From Bacillus sp. EB600 (GTDB lineage: Bacteria > Bacillota > Bacilli > Bacillales > Cytobacillaceae), in the NCBI RefSeq assembly GCF_024494385.1, contig NZ_JAEVLT010000020.1, positions 23,485 to 87,484 on the forward strand: 64,000 nt of DNA. The letters run 5' to 3'. The notes below the pieces were generated by a model. That model saw nothing but the letters and a program-made list of their open reading frames with translations, had not been told where the DNA came from and searched no databases. The translations under genes were made by a program, and so were the position numbers. Positions 8,749-17,246 of this stretch are shown here, one piece after another (position 1 is the first letter of the stretch; the number at the start of each line of letters is the position of its first letter).

Positions 8749-9525
8749 ATGAAAATGAGGTATTTAAAATATCTTGTCATTTTTTGTGTAATGGTATTAG
8801 CACCTACTATTACTTTGGCTGCAGTATCCAATCAGCCCATTCATTGGGGCTTTAAAAAGGGGATCAATGAGCAGCAGGCAGAAGCAGGAGCAGAGCTTGA
8901 TGGGGTGCTAAAAAAATATGGCGGTTTTTATAAAGGCGATGCAAAATCGAAGACATTATATCTTACCTTTGATAACGGCTATGAAAATGGTTATACACCA
9001 AAAATTCTTAAAGTGTTAAAAAAAGAAAAAGTCCCAGCAACTTTTTTCGTAACAGGTCATTATTTAGAGTCTCAGCCAAAGATTGTTAAGCAGATGGTGA
9101 AAGAAGGTCACATTATCGGTAATCACTCTTGGTTTCACCCTGATTTAACAACAATCAGTGATGACAAGATAAGAAAAGAATTAGATAAGGTCAGAGTGAA
9201 GACAAAGGAATTGACTGGTCAAAAGGAAATGAAATATGTGCGTCCGCCAAGGGGAATATTTAGTGAAAGAACAATGGAAGTAGCAAAAAAGGACGGCTAC
9301 ACCCATGTAATGTGGTCGCTTGCGTTTGTCGATTGGAATATTAACCAACAAAAGGGATGGAAATATTCCTATGACAATATTATGAGGCAAATCCACCCCG
9401 GCGCAGTCATTCTTTTACACACAGTATCAAAGGATAATGCCGATGCATTAGACAAAGTCATTAAAGACTTGAAAAAGAAGGGCTATAAGTTTAAAAGCCT
9501 TGATGACTTCCCAAGGAAAAAATAA
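8749..9525 (+). CDS. pdaA: peptidoglycan N-acetylmuramic acid deacetylase PdaA
   Basis: This secreted CE4-family deacetylase removes the acetyl group from muramic acid so that muramic delta-lactam can form in the spore cortex, which is needed for germination. A signal peptide covers residues 1-24. The NodB-type catalytic motif TFDNGYENG is at 73-81, the zinc histidines are H126 and H130 in NHSWFHPD, RPPRG is near 166, and LLHTVS is near 225. Asn in place of the second Asp of TFDDG is typical of PdaA. At 258 aa it matches B. subtilis PdaA (YfjS), and the neighbouring yfjP and rlmCD genes agree. Confidence 0.93.
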   Translation: MKMRYLKYLVIFCVMVLAPTITLAAVSNQPIHWGFKKGINEQQAEAGAELDGVLKKYGGFYKGDAKSKTLYLTFDNGYENGYTPKILKVLKKEKVPATFFVTGHYLESQPKIVKQMVKEGHIIGNHSWFHPDLTTISDDKIRKELDKVRVKTKELTGQKEMKYVRPPRGIFSERTMEVAKKDGYTHVMWSLAFVDWNINQQKGWKYSYDNIMRQIHPGAVILLHTVSKDNADALDKVIKDLKKKGYKFKSLDDFPRKK

Positions 9526-9534
9526 CATTTTTTA

Positions 9535-9564
9535 AAGCCGGATCCTTATGGAATTCGGCTTTTC
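9535..9564 (+). terminator. intrinsic terminator of pdaA
   Basis: AAGCCG pairs with CGGCTT, and inner bases GATCC/GGAAT partly pair; a TTTT tract follows. It begins about 10 bp after the pdaA stop. Confidence 0.65.
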
Positions 9565-9620
9565 CTGTATAATGAAAAACATGCTATAATACGGGAAATA
9601 CGAAAAGGATGGAATCGAAC

Positions 9621-10487
9621 GTGTGGCAGGAAAAAATCGAAATTGAAGGGCCGTATAACTTTGATATAGTGCTCGAAAGGCAGTCGCTGGACCCGCTGAG
9701 CAATATTGATAAAAAGAACCGATCGATAAAGGTACCAGTCTTTCTGGAACAGGATCCTAATGTAATTGATGTTATGGCTGTAGGAACAATTGAAGATCCT
9801 GTTTTTATTTTAACGGGAGGACAACAAAATGTAAAAGATGCTTTGATCGATCGAGTGTCCGAAATTTTTCAATGGAATGTTCCTCTAAAGCAAATTCATG
9901 AACATTTTCAAAAAACCAGCCTCAATGAACTTTTCAAAGAACACATTGGGACACCGCTTGTACTGGATTTTGATCTGTTTGGTTGCTTAATCAAGTGCGT
10001 GATTCACCAACAATTGAATTTGAGGTTTGCCTATACGCTGACAGAACGGTTTGTTAAAACCTTTGGCTTTGAGAAGGATGGAGCTTGGTTTTATCCAAGT
10101 CCTCAAACTGTTGCCGTCCTTACGGTTGACCAGCTACGTGAACTCCAATTTAGTGGAAGGAAAGCGGAATACGTGATTGGGATTGCGAAGGCAGTTGTTG
10201 AAGGAGAACTAGATATAGAATCATTCAAACAAGATAATAATGAAGAAGTCTTTACTAAATTAATTAAGCTTCGCGGTGTCGGAAATTGGACGATTCAGAA
10301 TCTCCTGCTTTTTGGGCTTGGCCGGCAAAACCTTTTTCCAACAGCGGATATTGGCATTCAAAATGCATTAAAAAAATTGTACAAGCTCGAGCAAAAACCA
10401 ACTTTGGAAGAAATGGAGCAATACAAACAGGGTTGGGAACCGTATTTGAGCTATGCTTCTTTGTATTTATGGAGAAGCATTGAATAA
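9621..10487 (+). CDS. yfjP: DNA-3-methyladenine glycosylase (AlkA-like, YfjP)
   Basis: This base-excision repair glycosylase removes alkylated purines. The C-terminal half has the helix-hairpin-helix LRGVGNWTIQNLLLFGLG near residue 220, followed by the catalytic aspartate in FPTADIG, which is the HhH-GPD signature. The N-terminal 100 residues resemble the AlkA N-domain. GTG at 9621 is preferred because AAGGAT lies about 10 nt before it; the ATG at 9609 overlaps that site and would add four residues. It is close behind pdaA and 15 bp from rlmCD, as in B. subtilis. Confidence 0.88.
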   Translation: MWQEKIEIEGPYNFDIVLERQSLDPLSNIDKKNRSIKVPVFLEQDPNVIDVMAVGTIEDPVFILTGGQQNVKDALIDRVSEIFQWNVPLKQIHEHFQKTSLNELFKEHIGTPLVLDFDLFGCLIKCVIHQQLNLRFAYTLTERFVKTFGFEKDGAWFYPSPQTVAVLTVDQLRELQFSGRKAEYVIGIAKAVVEGELDIESFKQDNNEEVFTKLIKLRGVGNWTIQNLLLFGLGRQNLFPTADIGIQNALKKLYKLEQKPTLEEMEQYKQGWEPYLSYASLYLWRSIE

Positions 10488-10502
10488 TTTGGAGTGAATA
10501 AA

Positions 10503-11882
10503 ATGAGAAATGAACAAACTGTTACAATCAAACCTAACCAAACCTTTCCGCTCACGATCAAACGGCTGGGAATTAATGGGGAAGGGGTAGGCTATTTTAA
10601 AAAGCAGGTGGTGTTTGTTCCCGGAGCCTTGCCGGGCGAAGAAGTAGTCGTTGAGGCAACAAAGGTACAACCGAAATATGCTGAGGCAAAAATAAAAAAG
10701 ATTCGCATTCAATCCCCCTATCGTGTAAAGCCGCTTTGTCCTGTTTATGATATTTGCGGCGGTTGTCAGCTCCAACATTTACGCTATGACCAGCAGCTGA
10801 AGGAAAAACGCGATATTGTTATCCAATCCCTGGAGCGGCATACAAAACTGAAGGTTGATCAGCTTGACATCCGCGCCACGATTGGGATGGATGAACCGTG
10901 GGGCTATCGTAATAAAAGCAGCTTTCAGGTTGCCGAAAAAAACGGTAAAGTGCTCGCTGGTTTATATGGGATAAACTCCCACGAGCTCATTGATATTGAT
11001 AATTGCGCGGTTCAGCATTCTCAGACGACAGAAGTCACTGTAAAGGTTAAACGAATTTTAGAGGATTTAAATATTCCTATTTATAATGAAAAAACAAAAC
11101 AGGGAATTGTCCGGACTATTGTTACACGTGTTGGAGTACAAACCGGTGAGCTTCAGGTAGTTATCATTACCTCACAAAAAGAATTGCCAAAAACTGAAAT
11201 TTTAGTAGAAGAAATTCAAAAACAATTGCCGAATGTTAAATCAATTGTACAGAATATAAATGGTCAAAAAACATCACTCATTTTTGGTGAGGAGACTAAA
11301 GCGTTAGCTGGGAAGGAATTTATCCAAGAAACCCTTGGAGATCTTTCATTCGAATTATCTGCCCGGACTTTCTTTCAGCTGAATCCACTCCAAACAGTGG
11401 TACTTTATAATGAGGTAAAAAAGGCGGCGGGGCTGACAGGAGATGAAAAAGTAGTCGATGCCTATTGCGGTGTTGGTACGATTGGGTTGTGGCTGGCAGA
11501 TCAAGCAGGTGAAATTCGCGGCATGGATGTCATACCCGAGTCGATTGCGGACGCAAAGAAAAATGCGAAACGCCATGGCTTTAGCAATACAAAATATGTT
11601 CCAGGTAAAGCTGAAGAAATACTGCCTAAATGGGTAAAAAAAGGGTGGAAGCCAGATGTCATCGTGGTGGATCCGCCGCGAACAGGCCTCGATCATCAAC
11701 TTATCCAAACTATCCTTGAGGTGGAACCCAAAAAACTTATCTATGTTTCATGCAACCCCTCAACCTTGGCTAAAGACCTTCAAGCTTTGAGTAAGAAATT
11801 TGATGTAAAGTATATACAGCCAGTGGATATGTTCCCGCAGACGGCACACGTTGAATGTGTGTCGCAACTTATAGTAAGGTAA
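10503..11882 (+). CDS. rlmCD: 23S rRNA (uracil-C5)-methyltransferase RlmCD
   Basis: This SAM-dependent enzyme methylates uracil in 23S rRNA; the B. subtilis orthologue (YefA/YfjO) makes m5U at 747 and 1939. Order of domains: a TRAM RNA-binding domain (residues about 15-75), an Fe-S Cys cluster in [10 protein letters not shown] plus a later Cys in DNCAV, a Rossmann methyltransferase core with [10 protein letters not shown], then DPPRTGLD and the catalytic Cys in [10 protein letters not shown]. The ATG at 10503 has TTGGAG 8 nt upstream; the GTG at 10494 overlaps that site and is rejected. Very likely cotranscribed with yfjP. Confidence 0.93.
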   Translation: MRNEQTVTIKPNQTFPLTIKRLGINGEGVGYFKKQVVFVPGALPGEEVVVEATKVQPKYAEAKIKKIRIQSPYRVKPLCPVYDICGGCQLQHLRYDQQLKEKRDIVIQSLERHTKLKVDQLDIRATIGMDEPWGYRNKSSFQVAEKNGKVLAGLYGINSHELIDIDNCAVQHSQTTEVTVKVKRILEDLNIPIYNEKTKQGIVRTIVTRVGVQTGELQVVIITSQKELPKTEILVEEIQKQLPNVKSIVQNINGQKTSLIFGEETKALAGKEFIQETLGDLSFELSARTFFQLNPLQTVVLYNEVKKAAGLTGDEKVVDAYCGVGTIGLWLADQAGEIRGMDVIPESIADAKKNAKRHGFSNTKYVPGKAEEILPKWVKKGWKPDVIVVDPPRTGLDHQLIQTILEVEPKKLIYVSCNPSTLAKDLQALSKKFDVKYIQPVDMFPQTAHVECVSQLIVR

Positions 11883-11892
11883 AAGAAATTAT

Positions 11893-11919
11893 GCCCATTC
11901 CTGCGAATGGGCTATTGTT
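11893..11919 (+). terminator. intrinsic terminator of rlmCD
   Basis: Perfect 8-bp stem (GCCCATTC / GAATGGGC) with a CTGC loop followed by TATTGTTGTTT, 10 bp after the stop. Confidence 0.75.
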
Positions 11920-12052
11920 GTTTAGAAAGACAGATTTAAGATGAATTTTTCGGTGAAATTCGACAAGTCTCGGCTGGTGCCAGTGGATTGCGCCTATGAT
12001 AGGAGACAGGTATAAATTGGGAACAATATAGCTGATGCTTACGTGAATTAAC

Positions 12053-12222
12053 CGAAAAAGATATTCGTAAAATTGTTGATACATATATCAACCACGAATT
12101 ATCCGATGAGTGTGTGGGACTATTGCGTAAGCGAATTCGTGGTGAAGCCTGGGGAGTACACGGTATACCTCGGTACCCCCAGCGAAGATACTCCTTTCAA
12201 AACTACAGTAGTCGTTGCCTAA
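12053..12222 (+). pseudogene. gene remnant, probably the 3' end of a glycoside hydrolase family 3 beta-glucosidase
   Basis: A protein-like frame runs to a stop at 12220. It contains MSVWDY, then EFVVKPGEYTVYLGTPSED and a short beta-strand-like end. This resembles the fibronectin-III-like C-terminal domain of GH3 enzymes, which typically read VEPGxYxVxVGxSS. Upstream the frame is closed by a stop just before 12053, and no start with a ribosome site is present, so only a fragment remains. Local GC content is higher than in neighbouring intergenic DNA. The family call rests on memory of the motif and is tentative. Confidence 0.4.
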
Positions 12223-12252
12223 CGGCAAATAGCTTAAAATAAAAAAATATCT

Positions 12253-12293
12253 AAAAGGATTGAATTCTGTACTATACAGGACTCAATCCTTTT
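12253..12293. terminator. long hairpin, possible bidirectional terminator
   Basis: Arms of 19 nt (12253-12271 and 12275-12293) pair with only two G-U type mismatches around a CTA loop; the outer part is AAAAGGATTGA / TCAATCCTTTT. It follows the GH3 remnant by 30 bp, so it may be the terminator of the lost gene. The next 280 bp to the DUF2187 gene hold no other clear feature except a small TTAAGTG/CACTTAA dyad near 12490-12513. Confidence 0.6.
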
Positions 12294-12571
12294 GTTCCAG
12301 TTTACAAAATAGTTGTAGAAAGATTGAAAGAAGAGTTAAAAATTGCACTGATACTGATTTATTCCTATTTGGTCTTTAAAAGGGAAAAACATAAGGAATA
12401 ATGAACAGAAGCTGTATAATGATATTATGGAAAGAGTAAAACTACTTTCATCTGTCAAAATAAGAAGAGTCCAGTCTAGAAAAATATTATTAAGTGGGGT
12501 ATCCTTCACTTAATTTATTGTTCATGCATCTTTTTATCTTTGCTGAAAAATAATAAGTTCGAGGTGATAAA

Positions 12572-12751
12572 ATGGCAACTGCTCAAATCGGGGACAATAT
12601 TTTATTTAAGCGTGAAGGGAAAAGCTATAATGGAATTGTTACAGTTGTAAGAGATAACTCTGTTATTGTTAAGTACGGATACAATAAAGAAAAAGACGAA
12701 CCACTTACAACAATAGTCAATCATAAAAATTATAGCATTACTAATTCTTAA
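12572..12751 (+). CDS. DUF2187 family small protein (YkvS-like)
   Basis: This 59-aa protein begins MATAQIGDNILFKREGK, followed by TVVRDNSVIVKYGY and a VVNHKNY-like end. I recognise the DUF2187/YkvS family of Bacillus. The fold is probably a small beta-barrel, and no function is known. A GAGGTGAT site lies 6 nt before the ATG. It stands alone between a long hairpin and its own terminator, next to the catabolic island. Confidence 0.8.
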   Translation: MATAQIGDNILFKREGKSYNGIVTVVRDNSVIVKYGYNKEKDEPLTTIVNHKNYSITNS

Positions 12752-12849
12752 AAAATTTTTAATGAGTAAAGTTGTTAAAGGATTAGAATACATAAAAAAT
12801 TTAAACAAAATAATTCCTATGGATTTTGTTTAACGCCACAAATATGAAA

Positions 12850-12887
12850 AATCCCAATCCAGTAAGAGGATTGGGATTGCTATTTTT
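12850..12887 (+). terminator. intrinsic terminator between the DUF2187 gene and hadh
   Basis: Perfect 11-bp stem (AATCCCAATCC / GGATTGGGATT) with a 7-nt loop, then GCTATTTTTTT. It lies about 100 bp after the small gene and 75 bp beyond the end of the converging dehydrogenase gene. Confidence 0.85.
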
Positions 12888-12962
12888 TAAATTAATTAAA
12901 AGGCTTATTCTATATTTCAAAGCAGAAATATTTATCTAACTAGAATCTCCAAGTTCAGCTTC

Positions 12963-13925
12963 TTATTTAGAAGATGAAACGTTTTTTCCCTTATTTGCTT
13001 TTTGCTGCTGTAACTTTAGAAGGTCAAGGAAATTATCATCTCGCGTATGGATTGCTTTTGCTCCATTATCATCATATTCGTAGAAGCCTTTATTGGAACG
13101 GATACCAAGCTGCTCATTTTCGACCATTTCTTTTAAGAATGAAGGTAATTCTCTTGTGTTGGATAGATCTTGTTCAATGTTGTGCACCATAGCTGCTGTT
13201 GTTTGCAGACCGGCTAAATCCTGGCTTTCCAGTGGACCGCAGAATGCCCATTTAAAGCCCATGCTTCCTCTCACAGCGATATCGATATCTTCGGCAGTAC
13301 AGACACCCAATTCAATTAAGTTGAAGCATTCACGCAGAAAAGCTACTTGAACACGGTTAACGATAAAGCCTGTAATCTCTTTTTTAAGAATTACTGGAGA
13401 TTTTCCGATTTCTTTCATTAAGTCATAAGTTACTTGAACTATGTTTTCATCTGTCTTTTCAAATTTAGCAATTTCGACAATTGGCACAAGTTGTGGCGGA
13501 TTAAAGAAGTGTGTAATCACAAATCTTTCAGGATGCTTCGCTCTTTGGGTTAATTCTTTTAATGGAAAAGTGGAAGTATTAGAAGAAATAATCGTCTTCT
13601 CAGAGACGACGCTTTCAATAATTTCATAAGTATCCAATTTTAACTCAAGATTTTCAGGAATCGATTCAAGAATGAAATCAGTATCTTGGATAGCTTCACG
13701 CAATTCTGTTGTATATTTGATATTAGCTAATGTCTGATCCATTTTGTCTTGAGTCAGCATTTCTTTTTCAACCATAATCTTTAAGCTGTTTGTAATCAGT
13801 TCACTTGCTGTTTGCAGTGATGACTCGCGTCTGGCTTGAATACGTACATTGTAACCTGCTTGAGCAAATAATTGAGCGGCACCATGCCCCATAATACCTG
13901 CTCCAAGTACTGTGATATTCTTCAT
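12963..13925 (-). CDS. 3-hydroxyacyl-CoA dehydrogenase family protein
   Basis: This NAD-dependent dehydrogenase of about 320 aa has an N-terminal Rossmann domain with GAGIMGHG at residues 8-15, and the catalytic motif region SSNTSTFPL then HFFNPP near residue 140. The C-terminal all-helical domain ends in RSNKGFYEYD. Such enzymes oxidise L-3-hydroxyacyl-CoA, or in subgroups L-gulonate or carnitine. The ATG at 13925 is chosen because TTGGGG lies 7-9 nt upstream; longer starts to 13973 lack a spaced site. It is transcribed divergently from a Crp/Fnr gene, so that regulator may control it. The natural substrate is unknown. Confidence 0.85.
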   Translation of the reverse strand: MKNITVLGAGIMGHGAAQLFAQAGYNVRIQARRESSLQTASELITNSLKIMVEKEMLTQDKMDQTLANIKYTTELREAIQDTDFILESIPENLELKLDTYEIIESVVSEKTIISSNTSTFPLKELTQRAKHPERFVITHFFNPPQLVPIVEIAKFEKTDENIVQVTYDLMKEIGKSPVILKKEITGFIVNRVQVAFLRECFNLIELGVCTAEDIDIAVRGSMGFKWAFCGPLESQDLAGLQTTAAMVHNIEQDLSNTRELPSFLKEMVENEQLGIRSNKGFYEYDDNGAKAIHTRDDNFLDLLKLQQQKANKGKNVSSSK

Positions 13926-14048
13926 TTCCATACCCCAATTCGTATTATTTATTTTTTCATAACTTGACTCCATACTCCAGTAAGTAAAGAAACAACTTGC
14001 TATTTAAGTATTTACTATTTTTTATAATAACATATATCTTTCGGAAAG

Positions 14049-14068
14049 ATTGTAATCTAGGTTACAAT
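14049..14068. promoter_or_regulatory. 20-bp dyad, likely Crp/Fnr operator
   Basis: ATTGTAA and TTACAAT form a perfect inverted repeat with a 6-bp spacer. It lies between the divergent dehydrogenase and regulator genes, 21 bp before the regulator start. The half-site spacing equals that of Crp/Fnr-family sites (TGTGA-N6-TCACA), so autoregulation is likely. This is inference. Confidence 0.6.
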
Positions 14069-14089
14069 TTTAATAAGGAGATGGGGAGA

Positions 14090-14758
14090 ATGAATCAAGT
14101 TAATATACGGGAAATCGTATCAAAAGAATCGAATTTATATAGTGTTATCGAAAAAATCGGTACCTTACAACATTACAAAAAAAACGAAATCATCTATTTA
14201 CAGGATGATAGTGTACATACATTTTACCTGCTTAAATCAGGAAGGGTGCGTCAGTTTTTTACTTCGGTAAATGGGAATGAATTAACCGTAAAGATTTTAG
14301 GAGTTAATAATATTTTTGGGGAAGCATCTTATTTTAGCCGAACGCCAAGAGTAACATCTGCAAGCGCGCTTACAGATGTAGAACTGCTTGCGGTCGATTT
14401 ACAGAGCCTGCTGCCGTTCTTAACAGAGAATCCAAGCTTAATTGCCGAACTCCTGGATTTGATGGCCCAAAAAATACGTCTTTTCTCCATTCAGGTATAT
14501 AGTATGGCTTTTTTATCAGCAGATAAAAAAGTAGCCCATATATTAGTCCAACTTGGAACCTATTTCAAAAACAAGGAATCAGATATAGATTATTCTATTG
14601 ATTATACACATCAGGATTTAGCTGAATTGATTGGTATTGCCAGGGTTACCACAACAAAAGAATTAAAAAGGTTTGAAAAACTAGGATGGATTTCATTAGC
14701 CTACCGAAATATCCAAATACTTAATGAAGCGGCTTTAAAAGAATATTTATTATCTTAG
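14090..14758 (+). CDS. Crp/Fnr family transcriptional regulator
   Basis: This 222-aa regulator has a cyclic-nucleotide-binding-like beta-barrel (residues about 20-130, with FYLLKSGRVRQFF and GEASYF), a long dimer helix, and a winged helix at about 165-215 containing THQDLAELIGIARVTTTKEL. It has no cysteine at all, so it cannot carry an Fnr-type iron-sulfur cluster; the effector must be a small ligand or none. ATG 14090 follows GGAGATGGGGAG; the longer frame from 13997 has no site. Family members such as AadR and HbaR control aromatic degradation, but that role here is only suggested by the neighbours. Confidence 0.88.
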   Translation: MNQVNIREIVSKESNLYSVIEKIGTLQHYKKNEIIYLQDDSVHTFYLLKSGRVRQFFTSVNGNELTVKILGVNNIFGEASYFSRTPRVTSASALTDVELLAVDLQSLLPFLTENPSLIAELLDLMAQKIRLFSIQVYSMAFLSADKKVAHILVQLGTYFKNKESDIDYSIDYTHQDLAELIGIARVTTTKELKRFEKLGWISLAYRNIQILNEAALKEYLLS

Positions 14759-14818
14759 GTATACTTTGGTTACTTCAGAAAATTAAATTAAAAGGTATGT
14801 TTAGATAAAGCAAAAGTA

Positions 14819-14851
14819 AAGAATCCCAATCCGATGGGAATTGGAATTCTT
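14819..14851 (+). terminator. hairpin after the Crp/Fnr gene, probable terminator
   Basis: AAGAATCCCAATCC pairs imperfectly with GGAATTGGAATTCTT across a short loop, about 60 bp after the stop. The T-run is delayed (TTTTTTAATATTTTT from 14863), so efficiency is uncertain. Confidence 0.45.
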
Positions 14852-15356
14852 ACAGTTAAAAGTTTTTTAATATTTTTACAAGAAAAATTTTAATTGTAAA
14901 TAATTGGGAACACAGTTACATTAATGAAATTGTTTTTATATTAACTTCTACAATGTATACTAAATCTTGTAAGGCTATTTAACAGTTTGCCATAGTGTTA
15001 ATAGTATAAATAAAATCTTGAATTTAGATGATAAAAGGAAGATTATTTCAATTAGAATTTTCCGGGAATAAGAATTATAATTAAATCAATTAAGGGAATA
15101 TTTTTATAATTAAATATTCTAAGATATGAATAGGCTTACATGATCTTGTTAACTTCGCACCCTAGAATGAAGGCTTAAAATAAGTCTGAGTTTGCGTGTA
15201 ACAAAATGTTTTAACAAACTAATTTTTGGTTTTGATTTGTATACGGTTACACAAATGAGGATGTAAGCAAGATGCAATATCAAAGTTACTTCTATCAGTA
15301 AGAGATTACGCAGATAGTTAAGTGAGCTAATAAAAACACTACCAAGGAGGAAAATC
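14852..15356. other. AT-rich 0.5-kb leader/promoter region of the dioxygenase operon
   Basis: No gene is supported here. Candidate control signals are a TTTGT-N10-ACAAA dyad (15236-15255) and a CATAGTG..AGTATA stretch near 14993 that resembles half of the dyad upstream of the LysR gene. No sigma-54 type GG/GC element and no confident -35/-10 pair was found. The ribosome site AAGGAGG is at 15343. Confidence 0.35.
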
Positions 15357-16658
15357 ATGAGCAAATATGTTCTAGAAGATCAAGAGAAATGTTCATTTAA
15401 AGTGAATCGCAAAGCTTTTGTTGATCCAAAAATTTATGAATTAGAACGAGAAGCTATTTTTAGCAAATGCTGGTTATATATCGGGCATGAATCAGAACTA
15501 AAGAACAATGGAGATTTTCATAGAAGAAAAGTTGGCGGACGTAACCTTTTATTTACTCGCGGCAGTGATGGCGTAATAAGAGCTTTTTATAACAGCTGTC
15601 CACACCGTGGTGCTTTAGTTTGCCGTGAAGGAAGAGGAAACTCCAAGGTATTCCGTTGCTTCTATCATGCATGGAGCTTTAATAATCAAGGGGAACTAGT
15701 GGGAATGCCTGATAAATCAGGTTTCGCTGAAGACCATAACTGTGATGGTTCTAAAAACCTATCCACAGTAAAGCGTCTTGAAAGCTACCGTGGTTTCGTA
15801 TTTGTTAATTTTGATGATAATGCTATTTCTCTAGAAGATTATCTGGGAAATGCTAAAGAATATCTTGATTTAGTTGCTGACCAAGCAGCTGCAAGTGAAA
15901 ATCCAGAAGCAGGTATGGAAGTTTTAATGGATCCACAAGAATACAGTGTACGCGCTAACTGGAAGCTATTAGGCGAAAACAGTGTTGACCTTTATCACGG
16001 TGTACCAACACATAAGACTTATTTTGATATCGTTGCTACTCGCGGAGGCGTAATGGAAAAAGATAGTCTTAAGGGCGTTGGTGTTGACTTAGGCAATGGC
16101 CATGCTGTTATGGAATATTATTCTGCTTGGCCAAGACCAGTAGGAAAATGGATCGAAGGCTATGGAGAAGAAGCAAAAGGTATTATCGATGCAAACATCG
16201 AAAGATTAGAAGCAAAGTTTGGTGAGGAAAGAGCACACCGAATTGCTAAAAAGAACCGTAACATCTGGATCTTCCCTAACCTTGTTATTAATGACATTAT
16301 GGCGATTACAATCAGAACATTCTATCCAACTGCACCTGGCTACATTGAAGTTACTGGATATGCCTTGGCAGCAGCAGAGGAAAATGAGAACTTCAGACAA
16401 GTTCGTAACGACAGCTTCCTAGAATTCTTAGGCCCAGGCGGTTTTGCTACTCCTGATGACAATGAGGCTCTTGAACTATGTCAAGAAGGTTTCCAAAATA
16501 GTCAGGAAGTTGGATGGAATGATATTTCAAGAGGTATGAACAGAGAAGTTCCTACAGCAACTGATGAAGCACAAATGCGGGCTTTCTGGCGTGAATGGAA
16601 TGACCGGATTACATTTGCAGAAGCTAAACAAGAAGAAGCTGGGAGGGTAAAGGCATGA
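15357..16658 (+). CDS. Rieske non-heme iron aromatic ring-hydroxylating dioxygenase, alpha subunit
   Basis: This is the catalytic subunit of a ring-hydroxylating oxygenase that adds O2 to an aromatic ring. The Rieske [2Fe-2S] ligands are C81, H83, C101 and H104 (CPHRG, then CFYHAW). The mononuclear iron site lies in NSVDLYHGVPTHK, with D211, H214 and H219, and N208 in the usual bridging region. Length 433 aa is normal. Start ATG follows AAGGAGG. It overlaps the beta subunit by 4 bp (ATGA). No ferredoxin or reductase gene is adjacent, so electron donors must be encoded elsewhere. The substrate cannot be read; a benzoate- or anthranilate-type acid fits the downstream genes. Confidence 0.92.
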   Translation: MSKYVLEDQEKCSFKVNRKAFVDPKIYELEREAIFSKCWLYIGHESELKNNGDFHRRKVGGRNLLFTRGSDGVIRAFYNSCPHRGALVCREGRGNSKVFRCFYHAWSFNNQGELVGMPDKSGFAEDHNCDGSKNLSTVKRLESYRGFVFVNFDDNAISLEDYLGNAKEYLDLVADQAAASENPEAGMEVLMDPQEYSVRANWKLLGENSVDLYHGVPTHKTYFDIVATRGGVMEKDSLKGVGVDLGNGHAVMEYYSAWPRPVGKWIEGYGEEAKGIIDANIERLEAKFGEERAHRIAKKNRNIWIFPNLVINDIMAITIRTFYPTAPGYIEVTGYALAAAEENENFRQVRNDSFLEFLGPGGFATPDDNEALELCQEGFQNSQEVGWNDISRGMNREVPTATDEAQMRAFWREWNDRITFAEAKQEEAGRVKA

Positions 16659-17134
16659 ATATAACACGTCAAGAAATTGAAGATTTTTTATATCATGAGG
16701 CTGAACTTCTAGACGATTGGAAAATGAAGGAGTGGGCAGCATTATTCTCAAGCAAAGGAACCTATGAGATCCCGCCAATTGGAAATCCTGATGCAGATTT
16801 TAAAAAGTCACTCTTTTTGGTTCATGACGATCGTGATCGTTTAGAGCAGCGTGCATTGCGATTATTGAAAAAAGAGGCTCATGTTGAATATCCTCACTCA
16901 ACAACTCTTCACAATGTAAACAATGTAAGAATCGTTAGCAATGAAGAGGATGAAGTAAAGGTCAAATGTAATTTTGCAACGTATCGTACAAAACGGGAAA
17001 CGCTTGACTGTTATGTTGGTGTTAACGAATACACATTAGTGAAAGAAAATGGCGAATTAAAAATTCAAGATAAGAAGGTCGTTCTTAAACTTGACAGCCT
17101 TCGTCCACATGGAAAAGTAAGTATTATTTTATAA
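16655..17134 (+). CDS. aromatic ring-hydroxylating dioxygenase, beta subunit
   Basis: This small subunit (159 aa) supports the alpha subunit in an a3b3 complex. It has the SnoaL/NTF2-like fold of the family: N-terminal helices (EIEDFLYHEAELLDDWKMKEW), a central DDRDRLEQRALRL segment and beta strands ending DSLRPHGKVSIIL. It has no metal ligands of its own. The ATGA overlap with the alpha gene indicates translational coupling. A strong hairpin follows. Confidence 0.9.
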   Translation: MNITRQEIEDFLYHEAELLDDWKMKEWAALFSSKGTYEIPPIGNPDADFKKSLFLVHDDRDRLEQRALRLLKKEAHVEYPHSTTLHNVNNVRIVSNEEDEVKVKCNFATYRTKRETLDCYVGVNEYTLVKENGELKIQDKKVVLKLDSLRPHGKVSIIL

Positions 17135-17157
17135 ACTAAACAATGCTTTTGAAGCGC

Positions 17158-17210
17158 TCAAAATCACTGACAGGTGTGAATAAGAAAATTTACACCTGTC
17201 AGTGATTTGA
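17158..17210 (+). terminator. long intercistronic hairpin between dioxygenase and ring-cleavage genes
   Basis: A perfect 17-bp stem joins 17161-17177 (AAATCACTGACAGGTGT) and 17192-17208, with a 14-nt loop and a few more outer pairs. GAGTTGTTTT follows, so it could be a partial terminator or an mRNA-stabilising element that sets expression of the two downstream genes. Confidence 0.7.
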
Positions 17211-17246
17211 GTTGTTTTAAGTATTTTGAAAATGGGAGGTAATCTA

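Noticed and set aside
10467..10778. Minus-strand open frame across the yfjP-rlmCD junction
   Set aside because: It is the shadow of two strongly supported genes on the other strand.
15149..15364. Minus-strand open frame in the dioxygenase leader
   Set aside because: It starts within the ribosome site of the dioxygenase gene, is AT-driven and hydrophobic by composition only, and has no start signals.
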